Origin: Pseudoalteromonas sp. H105
GTDB lineage: Bacteria; Pseudomonadota; Gammaproteobacteria; Enterobacterales; Alteromonadaceae
Reading direction: 5' to 3'
NCBI RefSeq assembly: GCF_001469215.1
Contig: NZ_LOFH01000001.1
Coordinates: forward strand, 434,001 to 498,000
Length of the DNA: 64,000 bases
Shown here piece by piece: positions 1-8,176 of the stretch (positions are counted from its first letter, which is position 1; the number at the start of each line of letters is the position of its first letter). The notes under the pieces are model-generated. The model searched no databases and was not told where the DNA came from. It worked only from the letters and a program-made list of their open reading frames with translations. A program made the translations under genes and the position numbers.

Positions 1-1
1 T

Positions 2-625
2 GTTATTGAAAAGCCGGCAGGGCTTAACTTCCACAGTGAAGAGAGGCCAGGTTTTGTGGTTTTAGCTGAGCTACAATTGAATGAAAAATTGTTTGCCGTT
101 CATCGACTAGATAAAGTCACCTCTGGGTTAATTATATTAGCGCGAAGCAGCCAAGCTGCAGCCCAGTTTACTCGGCTTTTTACTGCGCATAAGATTGATA
201 AATTTTATTTGGCTTTATCAGACGCTAAGCCAAAGAAAAAACAAGGCTGGGTAAAAGGGGACATGGCTAAGTCTCGTAGAAGTAGCTTTAAGCTTTTAAA
301 AACTCATACTAACCCAGCAATTACACGGTTTTATTCGTTCAGTGTCGCTGCTAATTTGCGCGGATATATTTTAAAGCCGTACTCAGGTAAAACACATCAA
401 TTGCGCGTTGCATTAAAAAGCATTGCCGCCCCGATTTTAGGTGATGTGCTTTATGGTGGCACTGAATGCCAGCGTACTTATTTGCATGCTTACGCACTGT
501 GCTTTACCTGGCAAAGTGAGCGATTTGAGTTTATTTGCAAACCAAATTGCGACACCCTTTATGGGCAATTAATTAAACATGATAACTTTCTCACATGGCA
601 ACAGCCATGGAACTTGGATTGGTAA
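2..625 (+). CDS. RluA-family pseudouridine synthase, 5'-truncated by window edge
   Basis: The reading frame is open from the first bases and continues from outside the window, so the N-terminus is missing. The visible 207 residues begin in the conserved segment VIEKPAGLNFH and contain the catalytic motif HRLDKVTSG, whose Asp is the nucleophile of RluA/RsuA-type enzymes that isomerise uridine to pseudouridine in rRNA or tRNA. A later segment, YSGKTHQLRVAL, is the usual RluA substrate-binding strand. The protein ends just before tcdA, whose ATG directly follows the TAA, so the two are probably cotranscribed. The exact RNA target cannot be told from this part. The internal GTG at 56 is not the real start. 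Confidence 0.88.
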   Translation, partial: VIEKPAGLNFHSEERPGFVVLAELQLNEKLFAVHRLDKVTSGLIILARSSQAAAQFTRLFTAHKIDKFYLALSDAKPKKKQGWVKGDMAKSRRSSFKLLKTHTNPAITRFYSFSVAANLRGYILKPYSGKTHQLRVALKSIAAPILGDVLYGGTECQRTYLHAYALCFTWQSERFEFICKPNCDTLYGQLIKHDNFLTWQQPWNLDW

Positions 626-1426
626 ATGACAGACTCCGTAACAGATATTCGTTTTGGTGGAATAAAGCGCTTATATGGTCACCAGCAATTTGCTTGGCTT
701 CAAGATGCACACTTTTGTGTTATTGGCATTGGTGGCGTAGGCAGTTGGGCTGCAGAAGCATTAGCACGAACAGGGGTTGGTAAACTCACGCTCATTGATC
801 TTGACGATATATGCGCGACCAACGTAAACCGCCAAATTCATGCGCTAACAGGCACTGTAGGTGAAGCTAAAGTTGATGCAATGAAAGCGCGTTGTCAGCT
901 TATTAACCCTGAATGTGACATTGATGTCATCGATGATTTTATCACTGTGGATAATATTCGCGAATATATTCAAGGTTTTGATTATGTCATTGATTGTATT
1001 GATGCAGTAAAAGAAAAAGCAGCGCTGATTGCCCATTGTAAGCGCAATAAACTGCCTATTATTACAACGGGTGGCGCAGGTGGGCAAACGGATCCGAGTC
1101 AAATAACATTTGGTGATGTTGCAAAATCAACTCAAGATCCACTACTTGCGAAAGTTCGCTATATTTTGCGCAAACAGTACAACTTTAGTAGTAACCCTAA
1201 GCGTAAATTTAATATTGACTGTGTTTATTCCACAGAGCAGTTAGTCTATCCAGGTTCAGATGGTAGTGTGTGCCATGCAAAGCAAAACGCAGATGGCTCT
1301 ATGAATATGGATTGTAATAATGGTTTTGGCTCAGTGACTATGATCACAGGCAGTTTTGGCTTTTTTGTAGCAGCCAAAGCAGTACGTAAATATTTAGATA
1401 AAAAACAACGGTTAGCTAAAGCTTAA
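626..1426 (+). CDS. tcdA: tRNA threonylcarbamoyladenosine dehydratase TcdA (CsdL)
   Basis: This is an E1-like (ThiF/MoeB fold) ATP-dependent dehydratase that converts t6A37 of ANN-decoding tRNAs to the cyclic ct6A form. The 266-residue length is normal. The nucleotide-binding loop IGIGGVGSWAAEALAR lies near residue 30-45, followed by the acidic strand end LIDLDD and the Arg/Asn segment NVNRQ. The conserved Cys-containing segment around FNIDCVYSTE lies in the last third. It starts immediately after the pseudouridine synthase stop and converges on csdE, with the two stop codons overlapping. In E. coli csdA, csdE and tcdA are neighbours and CsdA-CsdE support the TcdA reaction, so the context confirms the call. 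Confidence 0.95.
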   Translation: MTDSVTDIRFGGIKRLYGHQQFAWLQDAHFCVIGIGGVGSWAAEALARTGVGKLTLIDLDDICATNVNRQIHALTGTVGEAKVDAMKARCQLINPECDIDVIDDFITVDNIREYIQGFDYVIDCIDAVKEKAALIAHCKRNKLPIITTGGAGGQTDPSQITFGDVAKSTQDPLLAKVRYILRKQYNFSSNPKRKFNIDCVYSTEQLVYPGSDGSVCHAKQNADGSMNMDCNNGFGSVTMITGSFGFFVAAKAVRKYLDKKQRLAKA

Positions 1427-1839
1427 AGCGACTTTTGTTCAGCCATTGCTTGAATACGTTCGACAATGGCTTTGATACCATTTCCTCGTGAAGGGCTTAA
1501 GTGGCTTATTAAACCCAGCTTTTGAAACTCTTCAAATGCATTTATGGCTAACACTTGACTCGGGGTTAAGCCATTATATAAAGATAATATAAGTGCAAGC
1601 AGGCCTTTTACTATACGTGTATCTGAATCCCCAATAATAACCAAACAGTTTTCTTGCAGATCAAACTCTAAATACAGCCAAACTTTACTTTCACAACCAG
1701 GTACAAGTGCATCTGGTGTTTTTAAAACCTCGGGCATTGTCGGTAATTGTTTACCAAGTAGCATGATTTCACGGTATTTTTGCTGCCAAGCAGGGGAATT
1801 ATTTAGCGTGTAAGCGAGTTCTTTAAACGTTTTATTCAT
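1423..1839 (-). CDS. csdE: Sulfur acceptor protein CsdE (SufE-like)
   Basis: A small SufE-fold protein of 138 residues that accepts persulfide sulfur from the desulfurase CsdA. The acceptor Cys lies in VPGCESKVW, the typical SufE/CsdE active-site loop, near residue 49. The gene sits 13 bases downstream of csdA on the same strand, so they form an operon. It runs tail to tail into tcdA, with a three-to-four-base overlap of the stop codons. Pairing with CsdA rather than a suf cluster, and contact with tcdA, favours CsdE over SufE. Confidence 0.92.
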   Translation of the reverse strand: MNKTFKELAYTLNNSPAWQQKYREIMLLGKQLPTMPEVLKTPDALVPGCESKVWLYLEFDLQENCLVIIGDSDTRIVKGLLALILSLYNGLTPSQVLAINAFEEFQKLGLISHLSPSRGNGIKAIVERIQAMAEQKSL

Positions 1840-1852
1840 TGCTTATCTACTT

Positions 1853-3067
1853 TTAATCTAATAAAGCGATGCATTCGTGCAGAGCATTAATGAAAATATC
1901 TATATCTTGGTGAGTATTATAAAAACAAAAGCTCGCTCGTACACTGCCGTTGATACCTAAATGTGCCATTAAAGGTTGGGTACAATGATGGCCGCTTCGA
2001 ACGGCAACACCAAATCCATCTAGTAATGTCGCAATATCAAATGGGTGTTCGTCTCTGTAATTAAAACAAATGGTACCTATATTATGTTCTAAATTACTGT
2101 AAATTGTAATGCCATCAATATCATTTAACTTATCTACCACATAGTTAAATAACATTTGTTCGTAGTCGTAAACAGCTTTCTTATCAAGTGCAGTGAGATA
2201 ATCTAATGCGGCGGAAAAACCAATTACACCAGCAATATTTGGTGTGCCTGCTTCAAACTTGGCAGGAGCGTCACGAAAAGTGCTTTGTAAAAGACTCACC
2301 GTTTCAATCATTTCTCCACCTGTTTGATAAGGCTGTAAGGCGTTTAAACGCTCATATTTACCGTACAGGCCACCAACGCCAGTTGGACCAAGCATTTTGT
2401 GTGCGGAGAACACATAAAAGTCACAATCGAGTGTTTTTAAATCAGGCTGTAGATGCATCGCGCCTTGAGCCCCGTCGACGATAGTGATGGTGTTAAAATC
2501 TTTTACAGCGCTGAGCAGTGGGCTTAGGTTTGTTATATTTCCCAGTGCATTTGACGCATGAGTCAAAGTAAGCACGCTTGGTTTAACTTGGTCTAAAAAC
2601 TCGACACAGGCTGCAACATTTAATGTCGCATCCGGTTCAAGGGGTAATATATGTAATTTCGCACCAGTTTTAAGTGCTAATTGTTGCCAAGGGACGATGT
2701 TTGCATGATGTTCAAGCGGGGTAATTACGATACTTGAATTTTTATCAAGTTGCTCGGTTAAACCATTAGCTATTAGGTTAAGTGCTTCAGTTGCGCCTTT
2801 AGTCCAAACGATTTCTCGGCTTTGCACATTAAAATAATGAGCAACTTTATCACGCGTTTGTTCATAAGCTGTTGTTGCTTGTTCGCTAAGTGTATGACGA
2901 CCTCGATGAACATTCGCATTTTGCTCAGTATAAAATACTTCAGTGGCAGTAATAACTGATTGAGGCTTTTGTGATGTTGCAGCAGAGTCTAAATAAACTA
3001 AGGGTTGATTGTTTATCTGTTGAGTTAAAATGGGAAAATCATTACGAATTTTTTCAACAGTAAACAT
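1853..3067 (-). CDS. csdA: Cysteine desulfurase CsdA
   Basis: A PLP-dependent class V aminotransferase-fold enzyme that takes sulfur from cysteine, leaving alanine and a protein persulfide. The PLP lysine is in FSAHKMLGPTG, and the persulfide Cys is in SGHHCTQPL close to the C-terminus. Length is about 404 residues, as for SufS/CsdA group II desulfurases. I place the start at the ATG at 3067. A longer frame opens with TTG at 3082, but the ATG has a TTAGG stretch upstream and matches the family N-terminus (F-x-x-x-x-I-R-x-D-F-P). It is cotranscribed with csdE. Sulfur probably goes to CsdE and from there to TcdA-linked or Fe-S functions. Confidence 0.94.
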   Translation of the reverse strand: MFTVEKIRNDFPILTQQINNQPLVYLDSAATSQKPQSVITATEVFYTEQNANVHRGRHTLSEQATTAYEQTRDKVAHYFNVQSREIVWTKGATEALNLIANGLTEQLDKNSSIVITPLEHHANIVPWQQLALKTGAKLHILPLEPDATLNVAACVEFLDQVKPSVLTLTHASNALGNITNLSPLLSAVKDFNTITIVDGAQGAMHLQPDLKTLDCDFYVFSAHKMLGPTGVGGLYGKYERLNALQPYQTGGEMIETVSLLQSTFRDAPAKFEAGTPNIAGVIGFSAALDYLTALDKKAVYDYEQMLFNYVVDKLNDIDGITIYSNLEHNIGTICFNYRDEHPFDIATLLDGFGVAVRSGHHCTQPLMAHLGINGSVRASFCFYNTHQDIDIFINALHECIALLD

Positions 3068-3130
3068 AGAAAAACCTAACAATACAAAGTAGCAAGGATT
3101 GTAATAGCTTTAATATAATTCTCAACTATT

Positions 3131-3160
3131 AAACACAAAAAAGGCCGCAAAAGCGGCCTT
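3131..3160 (-). terminator. Rho-independent terminator after gltA
   Basis: A perfect eight-base-pair stem AAGGCCGC / GCGGCCTT with a four-base loop is followed on the minus strand by a run of T. It sits between the gltA stop and the csdA start, so it ends gltA transcription. csdA then needs its own promoter in the short remaining gap. Confidence 0.85.
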
Positions 3161-3177
3161 TTTAACATTAATAAAAA

Positions 3178-4464
3178 TTAACGCTTGTCTGTAGATACGT
3201 AATCACGGTGTGTGTGACCAGTATAAAGCTGACGTGGACGGCTGATCTTATGACCCGGTTGAGAAAGCATCTCATCCCAGTGAGTGATCCAACCTACAGT
3301 GCGTGCCATTGCAAAAATTACAGTGAACATGCTGGTAGGGATACCGATTGCTTTTAAGATGATACCTGAGTAGAAATCTACGTTAGGGTAAAGTTTCTTC
3401 TCAACAAAGTATGGGTCTTCAAGGGCAATTTGTTCAAGCTTCATAGCAATATCAAGCAATGGATCTTGAATGTTAAGCTCTTCTAATACTTCGTGACACG
3501 TTTGACGCATTACTGTTGCACGTGGATCGAAGTTTTTATAAACGCGGTGGCCAAAGCCCATTAGACGGAACGGGTCCGCTTTATCTTTTGCTTTTGCTAC
3601 GTATTCATCGATACGGTCAACAGAACCAATTTCTTCTAACATGTTTAAACATGCTTCGTTAGCACCGCCGTGAGCAGGGCCCCAAAGAGAAGCAATACCA
3701 GCAGCGATACACGCATATGGGTTAGCACCAGATGAACCAGCAAGACGTACTGTAGACGTTGATGCATTTTGTTCGTGATCAGCGTGAAGCATGAAGATTT
3801 TATCCATTGCTTTAGCCGTTACTGGGTTAACTTTATACTCTTCAGCTGGCACAGAGAACATCATGTGTAAGAAGTTTTCTGCATAGCTTAAATCATTACG
3901 TGGGTAAACGAATGGTTGACCAATGTTTGTTTTGTAAGCCATAGCGGCAATGGTTGGCAGCTTTGCTACTAACTTAATTGCACTTGTTTTACGTTGGTCT
4001 GCATCAGTAATATCAAGGTCTTCATGGTAAAAAGAAGATAAAGCGCCAACAACACCGCACAGCATAGCCATTGGGTGAGCATCGAAGCGGAAACCTTGGA
4101 AAAAGTTAGCAATCTTTTCATCAAGCATGGTGCTACGAGTGATCTGATCCGCAAACTTAGTGTACTGTTCTTTAGTTGGTAACTCGCCATTCAATAATAA
4201 GTAGCAAAGTTCAACATAGTCTGAACCTTCAGCCAACTGTTCGATTGGGTAACCGCGGTGAAGTAGGATGCCTTTGCCGCCATCAATATACGTAATTGAA
4301 GATTCGCAAGAACCAGTCGACATGAAGCCTGGGTCATAAGTAAAGTGACCGTGAGAACCAAGTGTACGTACGTCGATTACATCTTGACCTGCAGTACCTT
4401 GGTAAATCGGAAGTTCGATTGGATCTAGACCATCAATATGGACTGTGGCTTTCTTATCCGCCAT
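3178..4464 (-). CDS. gltA: Citrate synthase (type II)
   Basis: Condenses acetyl-CoA with oxaloacetate to citrate, the entry step of the TCA cycle. The 428-residue length with the extra N-terminal domain matches the hexameric, NADH-sensitive type II enzymes of gammaproteobacteria. Active-site segments are visible: [23 protein letters not shown] and NVDFYSG, which carry the two catalytic His and the Asp. A good AGGAGA-like ribosome site precedes the ATG. The gene is divergent from the sdh-suc operon across a 408-base regulatory region and is closed by a strong terminator. Confidence 0.97.
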   Translation of the reverse strand: MADKKATVHIDGLDPIELPIYQGTAGQDVIDVRTLGSHGHFTYDPGFMSTGSCESSITYIDGGKGILLHRGYPIEQLAEGSDYVELCYLLLNGELPTKEQYTKFADQITRSTMLDEKIANFFQGFRFDAHPMAMLCGVVGALSSFYHEDLDITDADQRKTSAIKLVAKLPTIAAMAYKTNIGQPFVYPRNDLSYAENFLHMMFSVPAEEYKVNPVTAKAMDKIFMLHADHEQNASTSTVRLAGSSGANPYACIAAGIASLWGPAHGGANEACLNMLEEIGSVDRIDEYVAKAKDKADPFRLMGFGHRVYKNFDPRATVMRQTCHEVLEELNIQDPLLDIAMKLEQIALEDPYFVEKKLYPNVDFYSGIILKAIGIPTSMFTVIFAMARTVGWITHWDEMLSQPGHKISRPRQLYTGHTHRDYVSTDKR

Positions 4465-4872
4465 CTATTTATCTCCTATTAAGATAACAACTCTGATTGT
4501 TATGTTCTGAATCTGTTTAAGCACATCCTTTCCATTTTAACGTGAAAGAGGGGGTTAAAGTCAATTTTTATAAATATTATGCACAAATGGATAATAAATA
4601 TTCTGTCAGGATTAAATATTATACTATTGGCTAATTCGCAAACGTCTCTAACTAAACAAGAATTGTAAAAAGACCTTTGGCTATATATACTATCGAAGGT
4701 TTTATACCGTATTGTCTGTAGGTAAATATTATTTTTACATCTAAATTTTGCATTAATGTGAACTTTATTCGTAAAAAATAAGTTTACTTAGATAGTTCCA
4801 TCATAAATTTTTTTGATGGGTTAAGAAAAACAAGTAGATGAGCCCCTATGTGGGCAAGATGGGCAAGTAACT
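4465..4872. promoter_or_regulatory. Divergent gltA / sdhC regulatory region
   Basis: This 408-base gap separates the two divergent TCA-cycle transcription units and contains no plausible gene. It is very A+T-rich, with several TATAAT-like stretches (for example near 4610 and 4685-4700), but I could not assign a specific -35/-10 pair or a named operator. In E. coli the same gap is controlled by ArcA, CRP and Fnr; I see no convincing site of those types here. The function is inferred from position. Confidence 0.55.
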
Positions 4873-5250
4873 GTGAAAAAGCAAAGACCTGTAAATCTAG
4901 ATCTAACAACTATATCAATGCCGGCAACGGCTAAAGCATCAATTTTTCACCGCGTCACCGGTGTAGCATTATTTTTTGCTTTAACGTTTGTCATTTGGGC
5001 TTGGTCTGAGTCACTTTCTTCGGCTGAAGGTTTTGAATTCGTCAAGGGTCTGTTCAGCGGATTCATTGCCAAATTTATAGCTTGGGGCACCATTTCTGTA
5101 TTGGCGTATCACCTTATTGGTGGTATCCGTCATATCATTATGGATATGGGACATTGGGAAGAACTTGAATCAGGTAACTTCAGCGCTAAAGTTGCAATGG
5201 CACTTGGTGTTGTAGCTTCTGTTCTAGCAGGGGTGTGGATATGGTTTTAA
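4873..5250 (+). CDS. sdhC: Succinate dehydrogenase cytochrome b556 subunit SdhC
   Basis: Membrane anchor subunit of complex II that helps bind haem b and ubiquinone. It is 125 residues with three hydrophobic segments. The N-terminal block KKQRPVNLDL and the motif HRVTG (with conserved Ser/Arg surroundings) are classical SdhC, and the haem-ligand His is in the segment YHLIGGIRHIIMD. The start is GTG at 4873; this codon gives the expected N-terminus, although the ribosome site is weak (GGGCAAG). First gene of sdhCDAB-sucAB; its 3' end overlaps sdhD. Confidence 0.95.
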   Translation: MKKQRPVNLDLTTISMPATAKASIFHRVTGVALFFALTFVIWAWSESLSSAEGFEFVKGLFSGFIAKFIAWGTISVLAYHLIGGIRHIIMDMGHWEELESGNFSAKVAMALGVVASVLAGVWIWF

Positions 5251-5588
5251 ATCAAGCAACTTTAAAACGTGATGGTGTGCAAGATTTTGTCTCATTACGT
5301 ACAACGGCACTAGTAATCAGCGCATACGCGATTTTTATTATTGGCTATTTTTTAGCAACGCCTGAAGTCACATTCGAAGCATGGCAAGGCCTGTTTTCAA
5401 ACCTAGCAATGAAAGGGGCGACTCTAATCACCCTAGTTTGCATTATGGTTCACACCCGTATAGGCCTTTGGCAAGTACTAACAGACTATGTTAAATGCGC
5501 AAAATTGCGTGCAGTTTTAGGGTTTGTATTAAACCTTATGGCGGCAGCGTACGTAGCTATTGGTCTAATTGTTTTATGGGGTGTTTAA
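5241..5588 (+). CDS. sdhD: Succinate dehydrogenase hydrophobic anchor SdhD
   Basis: Second membrane anchor of complex II, about 115 residues with three transmembrane helices. The haem/quinone-side His lies in VCIMVHTRIGLWQVLTDY, matching SdhD. The start is chosen as ATG at 5241 because it gives M-V-L-N-Q as in other SdhD proteins and has AGGGG upstream; a GTG at 5235 is also in frame. It overlaps the end of sdhC by ten bases and sdhA follows at once, so translation is probably coupled. Confidence 0.94.
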   Translation: MVLNQATLKRDGVQDFVSLRTTALVISAYAIFIIGYFLATPEVTFEAWQGLFSNLAMKGATLITLVCIMVHTRIGLWQVLTDYVKCAKLRAVLGFVLNLMAAAYVAIGLIVLWGV

Positions 5589-7361
5589 GTGAAATATTCT
5601 GTTCGTGAATTTGATGCCGTAGTGATAGGCGCAGGTGGTGCGGGTATGCGTGCTGCACTTGCAATCACTGAGTCAGGTAAAACCTGTGCACTTATCTCAA
5701 AAGTTTTCCCAACACGCTCGCACACAGTGTCAGCACAAGGCGGTATAACCGTTGCTTTGGGTAACTCGCATGAAGACAACTGGGAATGGCACATGTACGA
5801 TACGGTTAAAGGTTCCGATTTTATCGGTGACCAAGACGCTATCGAATATATGTGTAATACAGGGCCTGAGGCGATTACTGAGCTTGAGAACATGGGGTTA
5901 CCTTTTTCTCGCTTTGAAAATGGCCGTGTTTACCAACGTCCTTTCGGTGGTCAATCGAAAAACTTTGGTGGTGAACAAGCTGCACGTACTGCAGCAGCTG
6001 CTGACCGTACTGGTCATGCATTATTACACCTTTTATACCAACAAAACGTTAAAAACAAAACAAATGTATTCTCAGAATGGTATGCATTAGATTTAGTTAA
6101 AAACGATGATGGTAACGTTGTTGGTTGTACTGCAATCGATATTGAAACAGGCGAAGTTGTCTACTTCAAATCAAAAGCGGTTGTATTAGCTACGGGTGGT
6201 GCAGGTCGTATATTTGCATCAACGACTAACGCACACATCAATACTGGTGATGGTGTTGGTATGGCAACGCGCGCGGGTATTTCTATGCAAGACATGGAAA
6301 TGTGGCAGTTCCATCCAACGGGTATCGCAGGTGCGGGAACGTTGGTAACGGAAGGGTGTCGTGGTGAAGGTGGTTACCTTCTAAATAAAGACGGCGAACG
6401 CTTCATGGAGCGTTATGCACCTAATGCTAAAGATCTAGCGTCACGTGATGTTGTTGCCCGTTCAATGATGACAGAAATTCGTGAAGGCCGTGGTTGTGAT
6501 GGTCCTTGGGGTCCTCACATTAAGCTTAAACTTGACCATTTAGGTGAAGAAACGCTTAACTTACGCCTACCAGGCGTATGTGATTTAGCTAAAACATTTG
6601 CACACGTTGACCCTGCAAAAGAGCCAATTCCAGTAATCCCAACATGCCATTATATGATGGGTGGTGTACCAACTAACGTGAATGGTCAAGCATTGCAAAT
6701 TGATGCAAGTGGCAATGAGCAAGTGGTACAAGGCTTATTCGCTGTTGGTGAGATTGCCTGTGTATCTGTTCACGGTGCAAACCGCTTAGGTGGTAATTCA
6801 CTACTTGATTTGGTTGTATTTGGTCGTGCTGCAGGTAACTTCCTTGGTACTTATCTAAATGATGTTGAAGTATCTAAGAATGCTTCTGATTCTGACCTAG
6901 AGGCGTCACTTGCGCGCTTTAACCGTTGGGAAAATTCAACAGTTGGTCAAGGCGAAGATCCAGTTCAAATCAAGAAAGACCTACAGCAATGCATGCAATT
7001 GAACTTCTCGGTATTCCGTGAAGGTGATTCTATGGCATCAGGTCTACAAGAACTTAAAGAAATTCGTGAGCGTTTACAGCATGCACGTCTTGATGATAAA
7101 TCATCAGACTTCAATACTGCGCGAATCGAATGTCTAGAGCTAGATAACTTAATGGAAACAGCTTACTCAACAGCAGTAGCTGCAAACTTCCGTACTGAAA
7201 GCCGTGGTGCACATTCTCGCTTTGACTTCCCAGATCGTGATGATACGAACTGGTTATGTCACTCAATTTTCAATCCAACTACGGATGAAATGAGCAAGCG
7301 CGATGTGAACTATGCGCCTAAGATGCGTGAAGCATTTCCACCTAAAGCACGTACATACTAG
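5589..7361 (+). CDS. sdhA: Succinate dehydrogenase flavoprotein subunit SdhA
   Basis: FAD-containing catalytic subunit that oxidises succinate to fumarate on the cytosolic face of complex II. The 590-residue length is standard. Visible are the Rossmann motif [13 protein letters not shown] near the N-terminus, the covalent-FAD histidine in [10 protein letters not shown], the substrate loop GCRGEGG and the C-terminal segment [16 protein letters not shown]. It starts with GTG directly after the sdhD stop. sdhB follows after ten bases. Confidence 0.97.
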   Translation: MKYSVREFDAVVIGAGGAGMRAALAITESGKTCALISKVFPTRSHTVSAQGGITVALGNSHEDNWEWHMYDTVKGSDFIGDQDAIEYMCNTGPEAITELENMGLPFSRFENGRVYQRPFGGQSKNFGGEQAARTAAAADRTGHALLHLLYQQNVKNKTNVFSEWYALDLVKNDDGNVVGCTAIDIETGEVVYFKSKAVVLATGGAGRIFASTTNAHINTGDGVGMATRAGISMQDMEMWQFHPTGIAGAGTLVTEGCRGEGGYLLNKDGERFMERYAPNAKDLASRDVVARSMMTEIREGRGCDGPWGPHIKLKLDHLGEETLNLRLPGVCDLAKTFAHVDPAKEPIPVIPTCHYMMGGVPTNVNGQALQIDASGNEQVVQGLFAVGEIACVSVHGANRLGGNSLLDLVVFGRAAGNFLGTYLNDVEVSKNASDSDLEASLARFNRWENSTVGQGEDPVQIKKDLQQCMQLNFSVFREGDSMASGLQELKEIRERLQHARLDDKSSDFNTARIECLELDNLMETAYSTAVAANFRTESRGAHSRFDFPDRDDTNWLCHSIFNPTTDEMSKRDVNYAPKMREAFPPKARTY

Positions 7362-7371
7362 GAGCGAGACG

Positions 7372-8088
7372 ATGGCACAAGTACAATTTTCTGTATATCG
7401 TTACAATCCAGATGTTGATAACGCCCCACGTATGCAAGAATATACTTTGCAAACGGAAGAAGGCCACGACATGATGGTATTGGATGCACTTTTACTTTTA
7501 AAAGAGCAAGATCCAACGCTTTCTTTCCGTCGTTCATGCCGTGAAGGTGTGTGTGGTTCTGACGGCGTCAACATGAATGGTAAAAATGGTTTGGCATGTA
7601 TAACGCCTTTATCTACGCTACAAAAAAATGGCAAAGGTAAAATTGTTGTTCGTCCATTACCTGGTTTACCAGTGGTACGTGACCTTGTTATTGACATGAG
7701 TCAGTTCTACACTCAATACGAGAAAGTAAAACCTTATTTAATAAACGACACGCCTGCGGCGGGTGAGCGTCTTCAGTCAATCGAAGAACGCGATAAATTA
7801 GATGGGCTTTATGAATGTATTTTGTGTGCATGTTGTTCAACATCGTGTCCTTCGTTCTGGTGGAATCCAGACAAGTTCATAGGTCCTGCTGGTCTTCTTC
7901 ACGCTTACCGTTTCTTGGCTGATAGCCGTGATACGGCAACTGAAGAACGTTTAGCTGACTTAGACGATGCGTTCAGCGTGTTCCGTTGTCACAGTATCAT
8001 GAACTGTGTTAGCGTTTGTCCAAAGGGTCTTAACCCGACTAAAGCAATTGGACAAATCAAATCAATGTTATTAAACCGCTCGGTTTAA
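7372..8088 (+). CDS. sdhB: Succinate dehydrogenase iron-sulfur subunit SdhB
   Basis: Electron-transfer subunit of complex II with three Fe-S clusters. The Cys sets are all present: CREGVCGSDG with a later Cys for the [2Fe-2S], CILCACCSTSCP for the [4Fe-4S], and CHSIMNCVSVCP for the [3Fe-4S] cluster. The start is the ATG at 7372, preceded by GGAGCGAG, and gives 238 residues as in E. coli; the open frame extends upstream into sdhA but that part is not conserved. A stem-loop follows before sucA. Confidence 0.96.
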   Translation: MAQVQFSVYRYNPDVDNAPRMQEYTLQTEEGHDMMVLDALLLLKEQDPTLSFRRSCREGVCGSDGVNMNGKNGLACITPLSTLQKNGKGKIVVRPLPGLPVVRDLVIDMSQFYTQYEKVKPYLINDTPAAGERLQSIEERDKLDGLYECILCACCSTSCPSFWWNPDKFIGPAGLLHAYRFLADSRDTATEERLADLDDAFSVFRCHSIMNCVSVCPKGLNPTKAIGQIKSMLLNRSV

Positions 8089-8104
8089 TTGTGTTGTAAA
8101 AAGT

Positions 8105-8132
8105 AAGGTGGCTACCTAATGTTAGCCACCTT
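8105..8132 (+). terminator. Stem-loop between sdhB and sucA
   Basis: A ten-base-pair perfect hairpin (AAGGTGGCTA / TAGCCACCTT) is followed only by GTTATATA, without a real T-run. It is therefore more likely an RNA-stabilising or partial attenuation element that adjusts sdh versus suc expression than a full terminator. Its role is inferred from position. Confidence 0.55.
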
Positions 8133-8176
8133 GTTATATAACAATTAATTTCTGCGCTAAAGAAAAGGGCTTATAA

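Noticed and set aside
8105..8132. Full terminator separating sdh and suc operons
   Set aside because: The hairpin is strong but there is no T-run, and the sucA gene follows at 45 bases without an obvious promoter, so complete termination is unlikely.
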